Positions 17,037 to 25,076 of a DNA stretch of 64,000 nt are shown here, one piece after another; positions within the stretch are counted from its first letter, which is position 1, and each line of letters starts with the position of its first letter. This DNA is from Planctomycetota bacterium (GTDB lineage Bacteria; Planctomycetota; JACOTG01; JAJDCM01), in contig JAJDCM010000015.1 of NCBI GenBank assembly GCA_029260825.1, positions 1 to 64,000 on the forward strand, given 5' to 3'. Under the pieces are notes generated by a model. It was given only the letters and a program-made list of their open reading frames with translations, was not told the DNA's origin and searched no databases. A program made the position numbers and the translations under genes.

Positions 17037-18002
17037 CTACATCTTGACGATGATTTGTCCCACGTCCGAGCCGCAGTTGGGCGGGCAGTAGTAACCATCT
17101 CGAGATTCGCATTGCTCGCGCATGACCATGAACACGGTCGGCGGAATTTCGGGGTTCGTCACGATGGGGGAGACATACTGTCGACAGTCTTCGTGTTCAT
17201 CGAGGTTCGTGGTGTCTTCGATGAGTCCCTGGGATAGGTGATAGATGTGGGTCGCCTGAAGAACTCCATCCGCACCCGGGCTGAAGGCCAATCGGTAGAA
17301 TCCACTCCGGTTGCCGAAGTACTCGATGGCTGAGCTCACTTCGCCGGTTCTGGTCCGGAATCGAGCGAGAACTCCGATGCGATGAGGGATGGCCCGATAA
17401 GGAATCTCGGGTACGTAGAGCGAGACGACCGTGCCGTCGGCGGACCGCTTCAGTTTTCCGTGTCGCAGGAAGAGTCCGGTTCGTTTATGAATGAAGTGGG
17501 CGAGGAGAGCTTCGTCGTCGATGTCCCCTTCCGGAACCCCATCGATTCTTCCGTACCGACCACTTCCAACAAGACCAATCGAAGCGCCTCTGATGTCCTG
17601 AAAACCCTCGTCTGACGTGGCGACGATGAAGAGCCCCATTTTGCGCTCAGCCGGATTCGGAAAGACTTCAACGGACACGCCGGCAGCCTGGGACCCGTGG
17701 GTCTCATCGTGAATGAGCGGTGAGGTTTGAAGTGCAACCTCTTGGCCATCGGATTTCCCGTCGAGATCAGTATCGGCTTCAAATGGATTGGTACCGAGAA
17801 GTGCTTCGACCTGATCGGGGAGACCATCGACGTCGGAATCGAGGGATGCTTCGGGATCGTGGAAGGATTGAGCGTGTGTAACCTTGGCGTCTTGAGTCGA
17901 CAGAGCGATTCCCAAGATCAAAATCAGACCGACCAGGACAAACAAAGAAATTGAGATCGAATGCCCGGTATCGTTAGTAGGCGTCCTCATGGTGATCATC
18001 AT
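17037..18002 (-). CDS. Secreted protein with a TSP3-type calcium-binding segment
   Basis: About 321 residues. A signal anchor or signal peptide (SISLFVLVGLILILGIALS) is followed by a thrombospondin type 3-like segment (DSDVDGLPDQVEALLGTNP..ADTDLDGKSDGQE), a calcium-binding pattern common in secreted bacterial proteins. The rest is beta-rich and unrecognised, with Cys residues near the C-terminus (HEDCRQY, EQCESRDGYYCPPNCG) that could form disulfides. The start is uncertain: TTG at 18020, ATG at 18002 or 17990 are all in frame and none has a clear ribosome-binding site. The gene converges on the 14764-17025 gene with an 11-base gap. No function can be assigned. Confidence 0.6.
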   Translation of the reverse strand: MMITMRTPTNDTGHSISISLFVLVGLILILGIALSTQDAKVTHAQSFHDPEASLDSDVDGLPDQVEALLGTNPFEADTDLDGKSDGQEVALQTSPLIHDETHGSQAAGVSVEVFPNPAERKMGLFIVATSDEGFQDIRGASIGLVGSGRYGRIDGVPEGDIDDEALLAHFIHKRTGLFLRHGKLKRSADGTVVSLYVPEIPYRAIPHRIGVLARFRTRTGEVSSAIEYFGNRSGFYRLAFSPGADGVLQATHIYHLSQGLIEDTTNLDEHEDCRQYVSPIVTNPEIPPTVFMVMREQCESRDGYYCPPNCGSDVGQIIVKM

Positions 18003-18323
18003 TCCGACGGCTAAGGCCAACCGTATTGCTGGTTCGGTGCGGCGTTACCGCGACCGAAAATAAAGGTGACTCCGGGGCTCGAAGGAGCGAGCCCTTTCTT
18101 CTCATTCACCTATACGGAATTCGGGCCTTACCGCTCCCTTCTTTTCTTTCACTTCGAAAACCCAGTTTCAGCCTCTCGGGTCTCAATTAGCTGCACTCTC
18201 TATTCTAGAGTGAAATGGGCGTTCATTCAATGTGTAGCGTCCCTGGAATCAAAGAAACCCAAAGGTTGACTTGATTGGCTTGACCACTATAATCCTGCTC
18301 TTCTTTGGCCCAGAGGGTCACGG
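18003..18323. other. Intergenic region upstream of tRNA-Gly
   Basis: No convincing ORF. It carries the leader of the leftward TSP3-type gene and, at its right end, the tRNA promoter. Between about 18190 and 18215 the AT-rich stretch CTCTATTCTAGAGTG could hold a leftward promoter, but no clear hexamer pair was found. Confidence 0.5.
18266..18293 (+). promoter_or_regulatory. Sigma70-type promoter of tRNA-Gly
   Basis: TTGACT at 18266-18271 and a perfect TATAAT at 18288-18293 are separated by 16 bases. Transcription would start near 18300, about 24 bases before the mature tRNA 5' end, which fits a tRNA promoter. Confidence 0.8.
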
Positions 18324-18399
18324 GCGGGTGTAGCTCAGTTGGTAGAGCACAACGTTGCCAACGTTGTTGTCGTCGGTTCGAATCCGATCACCCGCTCCA
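18324..18399 (+). tRNA. tRNA-Gly (anticodon GCC), CCA encoded
   Basis: The cloverleaf can be drawn by eye. The acceptor stem GCGGGTG pairs with CACCCGC. The D-arm contains GCTCAGTTGGTAGAGC. The anticodon stem CAACG/CGTTG encloses loop TTGCCAA with anticodon GCC. The T-arm is GTCGG TTCGAAT CCGAT. Discriminator base T and an encoded CCA follow. A T run lies directly after the gene (from about 18401) and may aid termination. Confidence 0.97.
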
Positions 18400-18435
18400 A
18401 TTTTTTCCCCACCTAATCATCAAGAGTGAAGCGTT

Positions 18436-19473
18436 TTAAGACGTTTTGGTCTCTTTTGACTCAGCCTTCCAGCGGTGGGATCCATTCTCCGTTTGGGGCA
18501 TTCTTGTGCCCGAATTTGAGAGCGAGTGGCCATTTGTGCTGTTGCCTGGCAGCTCGATGCTGTGGTCGGCAAGAAGGCGTTTGAGATCAGGTACCATTCG
18601 CTCGGCCGCGATTCGGCCTTTGAGGATGTACTCGTAGTGTCCCTCAAAATCGGCCCAATGGGTCCCTCTCACATCCGATCGGATGATCGCAGATGCCCTC
18701 TCCAGGACCTGTTTTTCCAGGAAATTGGCGGCGATGCTGGTGACTCGGAGGACGACGTCGATCCCGGTGGCGTCCTCAGGGACGGTGGGGAAGCTCCCGT
18801 TTCCACCGATCACCGAGGCGATGACGATGTCGGCGCCAGCATCATAAGCTGATGTGACCGGGATGGAGTTAACGAAACCGATGTCGACGAGGCGCTTGTT
18901 GCCCACAGGATGGGGCGGAAAGTAGCCCGGTAGGCTGGCGCTCGCCACCAGGGCATTGACCAGCTCTCCTTCGGACAACAGAACTTCCTCTCCTGAAACC
19001 AGATCCAGGGTGGCGGCATGGAAAGGAATGCGGGTGTCCTCGAATGTTGCATCGCCAAGGAGGGATCGGATCGACTCCTCGAGGCGTTCAGTCTTGAGGA
19101 GAGACTGGCGGGTGACGAGGAGCTGGTAGGCAATCCGTTTCTTGACGGCCTGGGTCATGGCCGAGAAGAACGATATCCTGCCTTTTGACTTTTGAAGAGG
19201 AGTTCGGCGAATCTTGGAGCGCCGAAAATTCTCGGAGCGTGTGTGTTCGCTGATTTGATGGACGAGCTCGTCGATGTCGGGGGACAGGCTGTACAAGGCT
19301 CCTACGATGGCTCCGGCGGAGGTACCGACGATCAGATCAACCGGTATCCCTTCTCTTTCGAGGACATGGAGAACTCCTAAATGAGCGAATCCCCGGGCTC
19401 CTCCCCCTCCCAAGGCCAGAGCGACTTTCGGTCGTTTGTGGCTGGAAGGCAACGATGTATTGCGCTCCTTCAT
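18436..19473 (-). CDS. Patatin-like phospholipase (RssA type)
   Basis: 345 residues. The oxyanion loop GGGGARG (about 22-28) and nucleophile elbow GTSAG with Ser52 are clear, and the partner aspartate is in LVDIG (Asp197, DIG rather than the commoner DGG/DGA). HLGVLHVLEREGIPVDLIVGTSAGA is the classic N-terminal block, split here only by normal family variation. No signal peptide is seen, so it should be cytosolic or membrane-peripheral and hydrolyse acyl esters. The last ~40 residues are polar and probably disordered. GGAG sits seven bases before the ATG. It is transcribed toward the tRNA gene and away from the kelch gene. Confidence 0.92.
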   Translation of the reverse strand: MKERNTSLPSSHKRPKVALALGGGGARGFAHLGVLHVLEREGIPVDLIVGTSAGAIVGALYSLSPDIDELVHQISEHTRSENFRRSKIRRTPLQKSKGRISFFSAMTQAVKKRIAYQLLVTRQSLLKTERLEESIRSLLGDATFEDTRIPFHAATLDLVSGEEVLLSEGELVNALVASASLPGYFPPHPVGNKRLVDIGFVNSIPVTSAYDAGADIVIASVIGGNGSFPTVPEDATGIDVVLRVTSIAANFLEKQVLERASAIIRSDVRGTHWADFEGHYEYILKGRIAAERMVPDLKRLLADHSIELPGNSTNGHSLSNSGTRMPQTENGSHRWKAESKETKTS

Positions 19474-19738
19474 AGATCTCCGTATTTGACGGACTTCACC
19501 GGTCCCCTGGCCGACCCCGCCCTATCACCAGGTTACCTTTTCTGGATTCCTGGAGCCCAAGCCGCGGAAGGTCCCCGGAACTGATCGTCTTTTCGGGGAG
19601 GATTCCCGAAGTAAACGGTCAAAAAACCATTCCTGAAGGGATGTTAGGGGAGAGATAGTCCTTGACCTGCCTCCCCGTCGGACCCATCATCTTTGTCGGC
19701 TTACCCAGATTATCCTGCTGTCCGTCACGGAGAACACG

Positions 19739-21286
19739 ATGAGAGATACGAAGATGCGTCTCAGGGATCGAATCGTTTGGGGCCTCTCTTTGGGGCTTCT
19801 TTTTGCCCTGCCGGATCAGGCCTCGGCTCAGATCGGCTGTGAGCCCACCGGCGGAACGACTCTATCGGCCACTCCCTGCAAGATCGGTGAGCAAATCCAG
19901 ATCACGGTCAGTGGGCCTGCGAATTCGCCCTTTGCGTTGTTCGGATCGTTTGATCCGGGCCCAACCTCGACTCCGTTTGGTGACCTTTGTTGTTCCACCA
20001 GTCCGGCAGCTGGTTTTCGCATTCTGATCAACAGTATCCAGGGGGCCGATCCCACCCTCGACCCCACAGGTACATTTGTCCTTTCTCCCAACGTCCCGAA
20101 TAACACCGGGTTGCTGGGGCGATCCTTTTTTCTGCAGTCGGCGACGAGTGCGGGAGGGATCGAGCTGTCGAACAGCCACACCTTGATTGTTGGACAGACA
20201 GGCTCCCATCAGTCGGTCGTGAATGATCTTTCCGAAGCCCGATCCCTCCATGACGTAACGGTTCTCTCCGATGGTCGGGTTCTCATCGTAGGAGGCGGTG
20301 CCGGAAGTCTTGTGGCTCCCGAAGCCACCAATTCGGCTGACATTTATGATCCACGGTTCAAGGACCTGGTTGCAACCACAGGCATGATGGGATTTCGGCG
20401 GGCGCTACACGCGACCGTTCTGCTTCCCAGTGGACGTGTCCTTGTTTGTGGCGGGGTCAATAGTCTTTCCGTGGTTCACGATAACGCCGAGGAGTTTGAC
20501 CCGGTCACGGGCACTTTTTCGCCGGTTGGAAGCATGGGATCCCCCCGTGCGGGTCATTCCGCTTCGATTCTGCCGGACGGTCGAGTTCTGGTTGTTGGAG
20601 GAACGACGACCTTTGCCGACGTCGGATCTGCTTTTGGAAGCGCCCTTAACACGGCAGAAATCTACGACCCGGTGACGCAGCTGTTTTCCACGGTAGCGTC
20701 CACGTTGAGCGAAGCCCGGCTACTCCACACGGCTACGGTGCTGCTCGATGGGGATGTGCTTGTTGCCGGGGGAATTGAAGATGCCGGGCTCTTTGATCTT
20801 CCGGTGCTGGCTTCGTCGGGTGAGATCTTTGATCATGTTACTGAGACATTCGGTGGCGCCGGTGGCCAGGTCACGAGCCGAGCTGCACACGGAGCAATCC
20901 GGTTGCCCTCGGGCGAGGTCTTGATCGCGGGGGGAGTGAACGGATTTACGTCTGCCATCAGCGGTTGTGAACTCTTTACACCCGGGTCCGGGTTTAGCTC
21001 GACCGGGAGCCTCCCGCTGGCGAAAGCTGCGGCAATGATGGCGCTCCTTCCGGACGGAACCGTCCTGGAGACAGGAGGCCTTACCGGGTCCCTGGTTGCA
21101 CCGTCTGGCTCGGTCAATGCGTCGATCTACGACCCACAAACTGGAGTCTTCACCGCGACGGGTTCTCTTTCTCAAGCAAGAGGCGCTCACCGCATGGTCG
21201 CTCTGACTGATGGCACAGTCCTTTCGATCGGTGGAGCTGCGGATGATGTCACGGTGCACGCATCTGTTGAGCGCTACTATCCTTGA
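19739..21286 (+). CDS. Secreted kelch-type beta-propeller protein
   Basis: 515 residues with a signal peptide ending LPDQASAQ. An N-terminal beta domain (about 30-150) with Cys residues leads into a propeller made of repeated 'R..HTAT.L.DGRVLVVGG ... A.IYDP.TG.F...G' units. I count seven GG strands: VLIVGG, VLVCGG, VLVVGG, VLVAGG, VLIAGG, VLETGG and VLSIGG, so a seven-bladed propeller is likely. This is the galactose-oxidase/kelch architecture without a recognisable copper-oxidase site, so a binding role is more likely than catalysis. GGAGAA precedes the ATG. It stands alone, followed by a GC-rich hairpin. Confidence 0.85.
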   Translation: MRDTKMRLRDRIVWGLSLGLLFALPDQASAQIGCEPTGGTTLSATPCKIGEQIQITVSGPANSPFALFGSFDPGPTSTPFGDLCCSTSPAAGFRILINSIQGADPTLDPTGTFVLSPNVPNNTGLLGRSFFLQSATSAGGIELSNSHTLIVGQTGSHQSVVNDLSEARSLHDVTVLSDGRVLIVGGGAGSLVAPEATNSADIYDPRFKDLVATTGMMGFRRALHATVLLPSGRVLVCGGVNSLSVVHDNAEEFDPVTGTFSPVGSMGSPRAGHSASILPDGRVLVVGGTTTFADVGSAFGSALNTAEIYDPVTQLFSTVASTLSEARLLHTATVLLDGDVLVAGGIEDAGLFDLPVLASSGEIFDHVTETFGGAGGQVTSRAAHGAIRLPSGEVLIAGGVNGFTSAISGCELFTPGSGFSSTGSLPLAKAAAMMALLPDGTVLETGGLTGSLVAPSGSVNASIYDPQTGVFTATGSLSQARGAHRMVALTDGTVLSIGGAADDVTVHASVERYYP

Positions 21287-21353
21287 GTCTAAAGTCAATC
21301 TGGTGGGTCGTCTGACGAGCCACTGATCGTTCATGGGTGATCACCAAAGAACT

Positions 21354-21379
21354 CGAGGCCGGGACCCTTCCCGGCCTCG
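21354..21379 (+). terminator. GC-rich hairpin after kelch gene
   Basis: CGAGGCCGGGA (21354-21364) and TCCCGGCCTCG (21369-21379) form a perfect 11-bp stem with loop CCCT. No T run follows, so it may be a Rho-type or mRNA-stabilising hairpin rather than a textbook terminator. Confidence 0.6.
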
Positions 21380-21498
21380 GAAGCAGCCGTAAAGCTCCCT
21401 CGCTTTTCTGCATTTCATGATGAATCTTTCAACTCGGTCATCGCGTCCGGGTTAGAGGTCCCCTTCCTTTTCTCCTGACCGAATCCCGGCTCGTTTGA

Positions 21499-21528
21499 TT
21501 GGCAGGTTCCCCCAGAGCGAGGTATAGT
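21499..21528 (+). promoter_or_regulatory. Candidate promoter of the minor-pilin operon
   Basis: TTGGCA (21499-21504) and TATAGT (21523-21528) are 18 bases apart, each one mismatch from the sigma70 consensus. Transcription would begin near 21535, on top of the TCTAG palindrome, about 70 bases before the first pilin gene. Confidence 0.55.
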
Positions 21529-21531
21529 TTG

Positions 21532-21542
21532 TCTAGTCTAGA
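21532..21542. promoter_or_regulatory. TCTAG inverted repeat at the likely start site
   Basis: TCTAG-T-CTAGA is a perfect 5+1+5 palindrome placed at the predicted transcription start. It could be an operator; it is short enough to occur by chance. Confidence 0.3.
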
Positions 21543-21606
21543 TCAAATGTATTAAGTGGCGTTAGGATCGATCCGGTGAATTACTCATCGGATCCGGAGT
21601 CTTCAG

Positions 21607-22002
21607 ATGAGTTTGATCGAAGCAATGGCCGGAGCGTTTGTGTTGGTGGTTGCCATCCTGGGGATGGCTTCTCTCTTGACGCAATCCGAACAATTGACCC
21701 GACACGCGAAGCAGACGCGAAATGCGTATTCGGCTGCTCAAGAACGGATGGAGGATCTCCGTGAGTATGCCCGCTTGAACTTTGATCGGCTCGAAGACAA
21801 CTACGACGGGGTTGGTTTTGAAGTTGACGGACTCACCTCTCTTGCTGGGGACCTGGACGGTTTGCCCGGACTCATTGAAGTGGTCAAGTCTGATCCAAAC
21901 GATCTGGATTCCAGGCTCCTGGATGTGACCGTTTCCGTGATGTTCACCGGTGTGTCCGGTGTACGAACCGTTGACGTTCAAACCCGCCTTGCGCCGCGAT
22001 AA
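21607..22002 (+). CDS. PilV/GspI-like pilin protein apparently without a leader
   Basis: 131 residues. It begins MSLIEAMAGAFVLVVAILGMA, which matches the mature N-terminus of type IV pilins (Met/Phe1, Ser2, Leu3, Ile4, Glu5, then a hydrophobic helix) with no leader peptide before it. The ATG has GGAG seven bases upstream. In-frame upstream there is a TGA at 21577, and the 9 codons between encode no Met/Val/Leu start near a Gly; the residue before Met1 would be Gln. The rest is a helix and small beta head (ERMEDLREYARLNFDRLED, LLDVTVSVMFTG) like PilV/GspI. It starts a three-gene operon with PilW- and PilX-like partners. Confidence 0.75.
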   Translation: MSLIEAMAGAFVLVVAILGMASLLTQSEQLTRHAKQTRNAYSAAQERMEDLREYARLNFDRLEDNYDGVGFEVDGLTSLAGDLDGLPGLIEVVKSDPNDLDSRLLDVTVSVMFTGVSGVRTVDVQTRLAPR

Positions 22003-22030
22003 TTCCCGAGCCGAACGAGAACCGAGAAGA

Positions 22031-22627
22031 ATGACTGACAAAACAAAGATTCGAGATGTTCAGACCGCCAGGTCATCCGAGGCAGGAACGACCGCCATCG
22101 GAATGATGTTCTCAACCGTGATCTTCGCTGCCCTCATTGCGGGAGCGATGGGTTTGATTACTACCGGTCGGAACATGGTGTCCACCGGCGCCGAGAGATC
22201 TGATCTTGAAGAAAGAGCGGGTATTGTCTCGGCGAGAATCGCTCGAGAACTTCTCGGGGGACGGATCACCGTGGATCCAGGAGGCGGCAATTCACTGACC
22301 TTCCGCAAGAATCGGCAGGGCATTGACGCTGTTACCGGCGAGGTTGACTGGGAAGCGGAGGGGCCGATCGTGTATGCGTTCGCCCTTGTTCCTGGAGAGG
22401 CCGAAAACGGGCTGGACGACAACGGCGATGGTCTGGTGGATGAGGGGCAAATCGTCCGCATCGAGAATGATGTGGCGACGGTTGTGTCAACGGGTGTTCG
22501 AGACGGCGGGCTGTCTTTTACGCGAACCGGCGAACGGGTCCGGATTGATCTCACTTTGACGGGGCGTGATGGACAGGGGCAGTTTGTTGATGTTGGGACC
22601 AGTCGCTTTGTCTACCCCCGGAACTAA
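22031..22627 (+). CDS. PilW/GspJ-like minor pilin
   Basis: About 198 residues from ATG 22031, preceded by GAGAAG; an in-frame reading back to 21950 overlaps the previous gene and adds no leader features. The N-terminus reads SSEAGTTAIGMMFSTVIFAALIAGAMGLI, a polar stretch then a hydrophobic helix as in minor pilins, but Glu+5 is absent. The head follows the GspJ/PilW plan (ERAGIVSARIARELL, NSLTFRK, a GLDDNGDGLVDEGQIVR loop rich in Asp/Asn that could bind calcium, FTRTGERVRIDLTLTG). It is the middle gene of the operon, 28 bases after the PilV-like gene. Confidence 0.75.
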   Translation: MTDKTKIRDVQTARSSEAGTTAIGMMFSTVIFAALIAGAMGLITTGRNMVSTGAERSDLEERAGIVSARIARELLGGRITVDPGGGNSLTFRKNRQGIDAVTGEVDWEAEGPIVYAFALVPGEAENGLDDNGDGLVDEGQIVRIENDVATVVSTGVRDGGLSFTRTGERVRIDLTLTGRDGQGQFVDVGTSRFVYPRN

Positions 22628-22641
22628 CCTGAAAGTCGAGC

Positions 22642-23868
22642 ATGGATAGAAACGACAACTCACCTGAGGACGGCACCGTCCTTTTTGCCATGGCACTCCT
22701 CACCCTGGTTATTTCCGGGCTGGCGATGGCCTACTACCAGGTAGCGGGAACGGAGACCCTCCTGATCAAGCAGGACATTTCGATTCTGGAAGCCCTCCAC
22801 GTCGCGGAGGCTGGAATTGATACGTCGATCGATTCTCTGAACCAGGGGTTGCCCGGTGCCATCGTTGCTCCTCAGGCCTTCGGTTCCGGGACGTTTCTCG
22901 TTCAGGATTTTGCCGGAGGGCCGGGCCGTCGGGTCCTGCGGTCCAGGGCCGTCGTTGGTGATATTGAACGGAGAGTGGAAGCGGTGGTTGAGGATCGGCC
23001 CGGCCTCATGAGGGTCGACTGTTCGGGAGCCGTTTCAGCCGGTTTGTTTGCCTATCTCCTTGGATCCCCAGGCCTCGTGTTGATCGATGGCCGGGATCAT
23101 TCTCACACCGGGGATCTGGTTCTTGGGATGGGGCGATTTGGAATCTCCACCGCCGGGGATGTTTACGCGTTCGGCGACGCCAAAGTTGGCGGCTACGGCA
23201 ATGTTCCAATTGTCAACCCCGACCAGAGCGATGGCGTCCTTGACTACGACATCTCCTATGGCGATTTGATCGATAACGATGCTGACGGTGCGATCGATGA
23301 AGAGATGTTCAACGGGATCGATGATGACGATGACGGCAAGATCGACGAAGATCTTGTGGGATACCCGTCGGATCCGGATGCCTATCTGGGAGTTCCAACG
23401 AACACCCTGAGAGAGGCTGCAATTCGTGGGGGGACTTACTTCTCGTCCCAGCTCGATTACGAGCTCTATCTGACTCTCCAAGGTGGCGGACTGCCGGGTG
23501 GACAGGTCATCTATCTCGACTTCGAGCACTGGTATCCGGCCGACTTTGGCGACAACTTGAATCTCTTGCCTTCGATCGTCGTTCACCATCACGAGGAGAA
23601 TCTAGGATTGACCGAGGAGCTAGAGGGACGCTTCAAGGGTCTTCTTCTTTCCGACAACATCTGGCATTTCACCGGTGGGTTCCAGCTGGTTGGTGCGTCC
23701 CATACTTCTGGTTATCAGGTGTGGGGAGCGACCGAACTCGGCGATGTGGTCGAGATTCTGTACAGCGAAGATGTCTTGAATCGTCTTCCTGAACCGAGCC
23801 TCAACGGAAACTACCAGGTGATTTCCTGGAGAGAGATTTCCGAGGCAGCGGCTCTGGTGGCGCCCTAG
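22642..23868 (+). CDS. PilX/GspK-like minor pilin with acidic calcium-type loops
   Basis: 408 residues. The N-terminus EDGTVLFAMALLTLVISGLAMAYYQ has the hydrophobic helix but no Glu+5, followed by ALHVAEAGID, a stretch typical of PilX-type minor pilins. The body is beta-rich. Around residues 210-240 lies a run of Asp/Asn-Gly motifs (DLIDNDADGAIDEEM, IDDDDDGKIDEDL), EF-hand/dockerin-like calcium loops. It is the third gene of the operon, 14 bases after the PilW-like gene. By analogy with GspI/J/K or PilV/W/X the three products would form the pilus tip. That is inference, and no pilus motor gene is in the window. Confidence 0.75.
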   Translation: MDRNDNSPEDGTVLFAMALLTLVISGLAMAYYQVAGTETLLIKQDISILEALHVAEAGIDTSIDSLNQGLPGAIVAPQAFGSGTFLVQDFAGGPGRRVLRSRAVVGDIERRVEAVVEDRPGLMRVDCSGAVSAGLFAYLLGSPGLVLIDGRDHSHTGDLVLGMGRFGISTAGDVYAFGDAKVGGYGNVPIVNPDQSDGVLDYDISYGDLIDNDADGAIDEEMFNGIDDDDDGKIDEDLVGYPSDPDAYLGVPTNTLREAAIRGGTYFSSQLDYELYLTLQGGGLPGGQVIYLDFEHWYPADFGDNLNLLPSIVVHHHEENLGLTEELEGRFKGLLLSDNIWHFTGGFQLVGASHTSGYQVWGATELGDVVEILYSEDVLNRLPEPSLNGNYQVISWREISEAAALVAP

Positions 23869-23949
23869 TAGTGTCGTGTCCTTTCCCCGGCTTGTCGCTC
23901 TTTCACCACTGATGGAGGTAGGGCCAGGTCAGAAGAGAAATGAGAATCA

Positions 23950-25053
23950 ATGAAGCTTCGTCATTGTGCCTTGGGGGGTCGACTGACCCTGGGAGTCCTC
24001 ACCAGCTTTGTTCTCACCGCCTCGGCTTTTGCCACCCTGAGTAAGAGAGTCCGGGTTCCGCAGAAGCTATCACCCGCTTTTGACGGGGATGTGGTCGAGC
24101 AGGGAACTGTCGAGTCTCTACTCGCCTCCCTTCGAACCGGTTCCGCCATGGAGAGGGCCCAGGCCGCTCTTGCGCTGCGTAACGAAGGTGAGAAAGCTCT
24201 TCCTTTTCTTCTCGAAGCTCTTCCGGGAGCCGACTCTAAGACGGGAGTTTGGATCATCAGTCTTCTGTCTGAGATCGAAGGTGAGTCGGCGCGATCGGCA
24301 CTTCGAAAATGCCTCGATCATTCGGATGCCCGTCTGCGGTGTGCGGCCTCGATGGCGCTTGGCCGGGTGGGCGAGGAAGTCAGTGAGTTTGCCCAGGTGC
24401 TTCTTCGCCGAGGAGACAAGAAGGAACGCCGAGCAGTCATCATGCACTTTGCGACCCGGACCGACTCTGAATCGATCGGGATCCTGGCGCGGGCCCTTCG
24501 CGATGAGGACTGGGTTGTCCGCAACAAGGCACGTCGAGGTCTCCTTGCACTGATTCCCGATCTGGACGACGCAGGACGCGGTGATGAAATCAACGATGTC
24601 TTGTTGATGTCTCACGCATCTCATCTCCCGGGGCCAAAAACGGACGTGATCGCCGTTCTGGCGAAGCGGCAAGATCCTCGGGTCGCTGCCGCTTTGGTTC
24701 TGGATCTGTCCAATGTTGACCCCGAAGAAAGAGGGGCTGCAGCCAGTGCGCTGGGCCATTTCGAGGGAGACAATATCGAGCAGGCCTTGCTAAACGTTTC
24801 GACCCTGGATCCGGTGGGGACCGTGCGCTGGCACGGTGTTCGCAGCTTGGGTCTCCTCGGGGGAATCAAGGTGATCCCCACTCTGATTCGGAGCCTCCGG
24901 GATCAGGATCGCGCTGTGCGACAGGAGGCTCTTCTTGGCCTGACCAGGATTTCGGGGGTTGATCACGGCTTTCACTACTGGCTCTGGGTCGAGTGGTGGA
25001 AAGAGTTTCAAAAGGAAAGGGATATCGAGGACGAAGAATCCTTCGGCTCCTAG
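23950..25053 (+). CDS. Exported HEAT-repeat protein
   Basis: 367 residues with a signal peptide (LTLGVLTSFVLTASAFA). Most of the protein is HEAT/PBS-lyase-type repeats: ALALRNEGEKALPFLLEAL, AASMALGRVGEEV, ILARALRDEDWVVRNKARRGLLAL, AASALGHFEG, GVRSLGLLGGIKVIPTLIRSLRDQDRAVRQEALLGL. These form a helical solenoid used for protein-protein contact. The C-terminus (YWLWVEWWKEFQKERD) is Trp-rich and acidic. It follows the minor-pilin operon in the same direction after 81 bases, so it could be an assembly factor for it, but nothing in the sequence proves this. Confidence 0.8.
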   Translation: MKLRHCALGGRLTLGVLTSFVLTASAFATLSKRVRVPQKLSPAFDGDVVEQGTVESLLASLRTGSAMERAQAALALRNEGEKALPFLLEALPGADSKTGVWIISLLSEIEGESARSALRKCLDHSDARLRCAASMALGRVGEEVSEFAQVLLRRGDKKERRAVIMHFATRTDSESIGILARALRDEDWVVRNKARRGLLALIPDLDDAGRGDEINDVLLMSHASHLPGPKTDVIAVLAKRQDPRVAAALVLDLSNVDPEERGAAASALGHFEGDNIEQALLNVSTLDPVGTVRWHGVRSLGLLGGIKVIPTLIRSLRDQDRAVRQEALLGLTRISGVDHGFHYWLWVEWWKEFQKERDIEDEESFGS

Positions 25054-25076
25054 CGGGTTTCGTCAGTCAGGGGTCT

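Larger units (their letters stand above)
21287..21606. other. Intergenic region between kelch gene and minor-pilin operon
   Basis: 320 bases with no convincing ORF. It contains the hairpin at 21354-21379, the candidate promoter at 21499-21528, the TCTAG palindrome at 21532-21542, and GGAG at 21596-21599 as the ribosome-binding site for the next gene. Confidence 0.6.
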
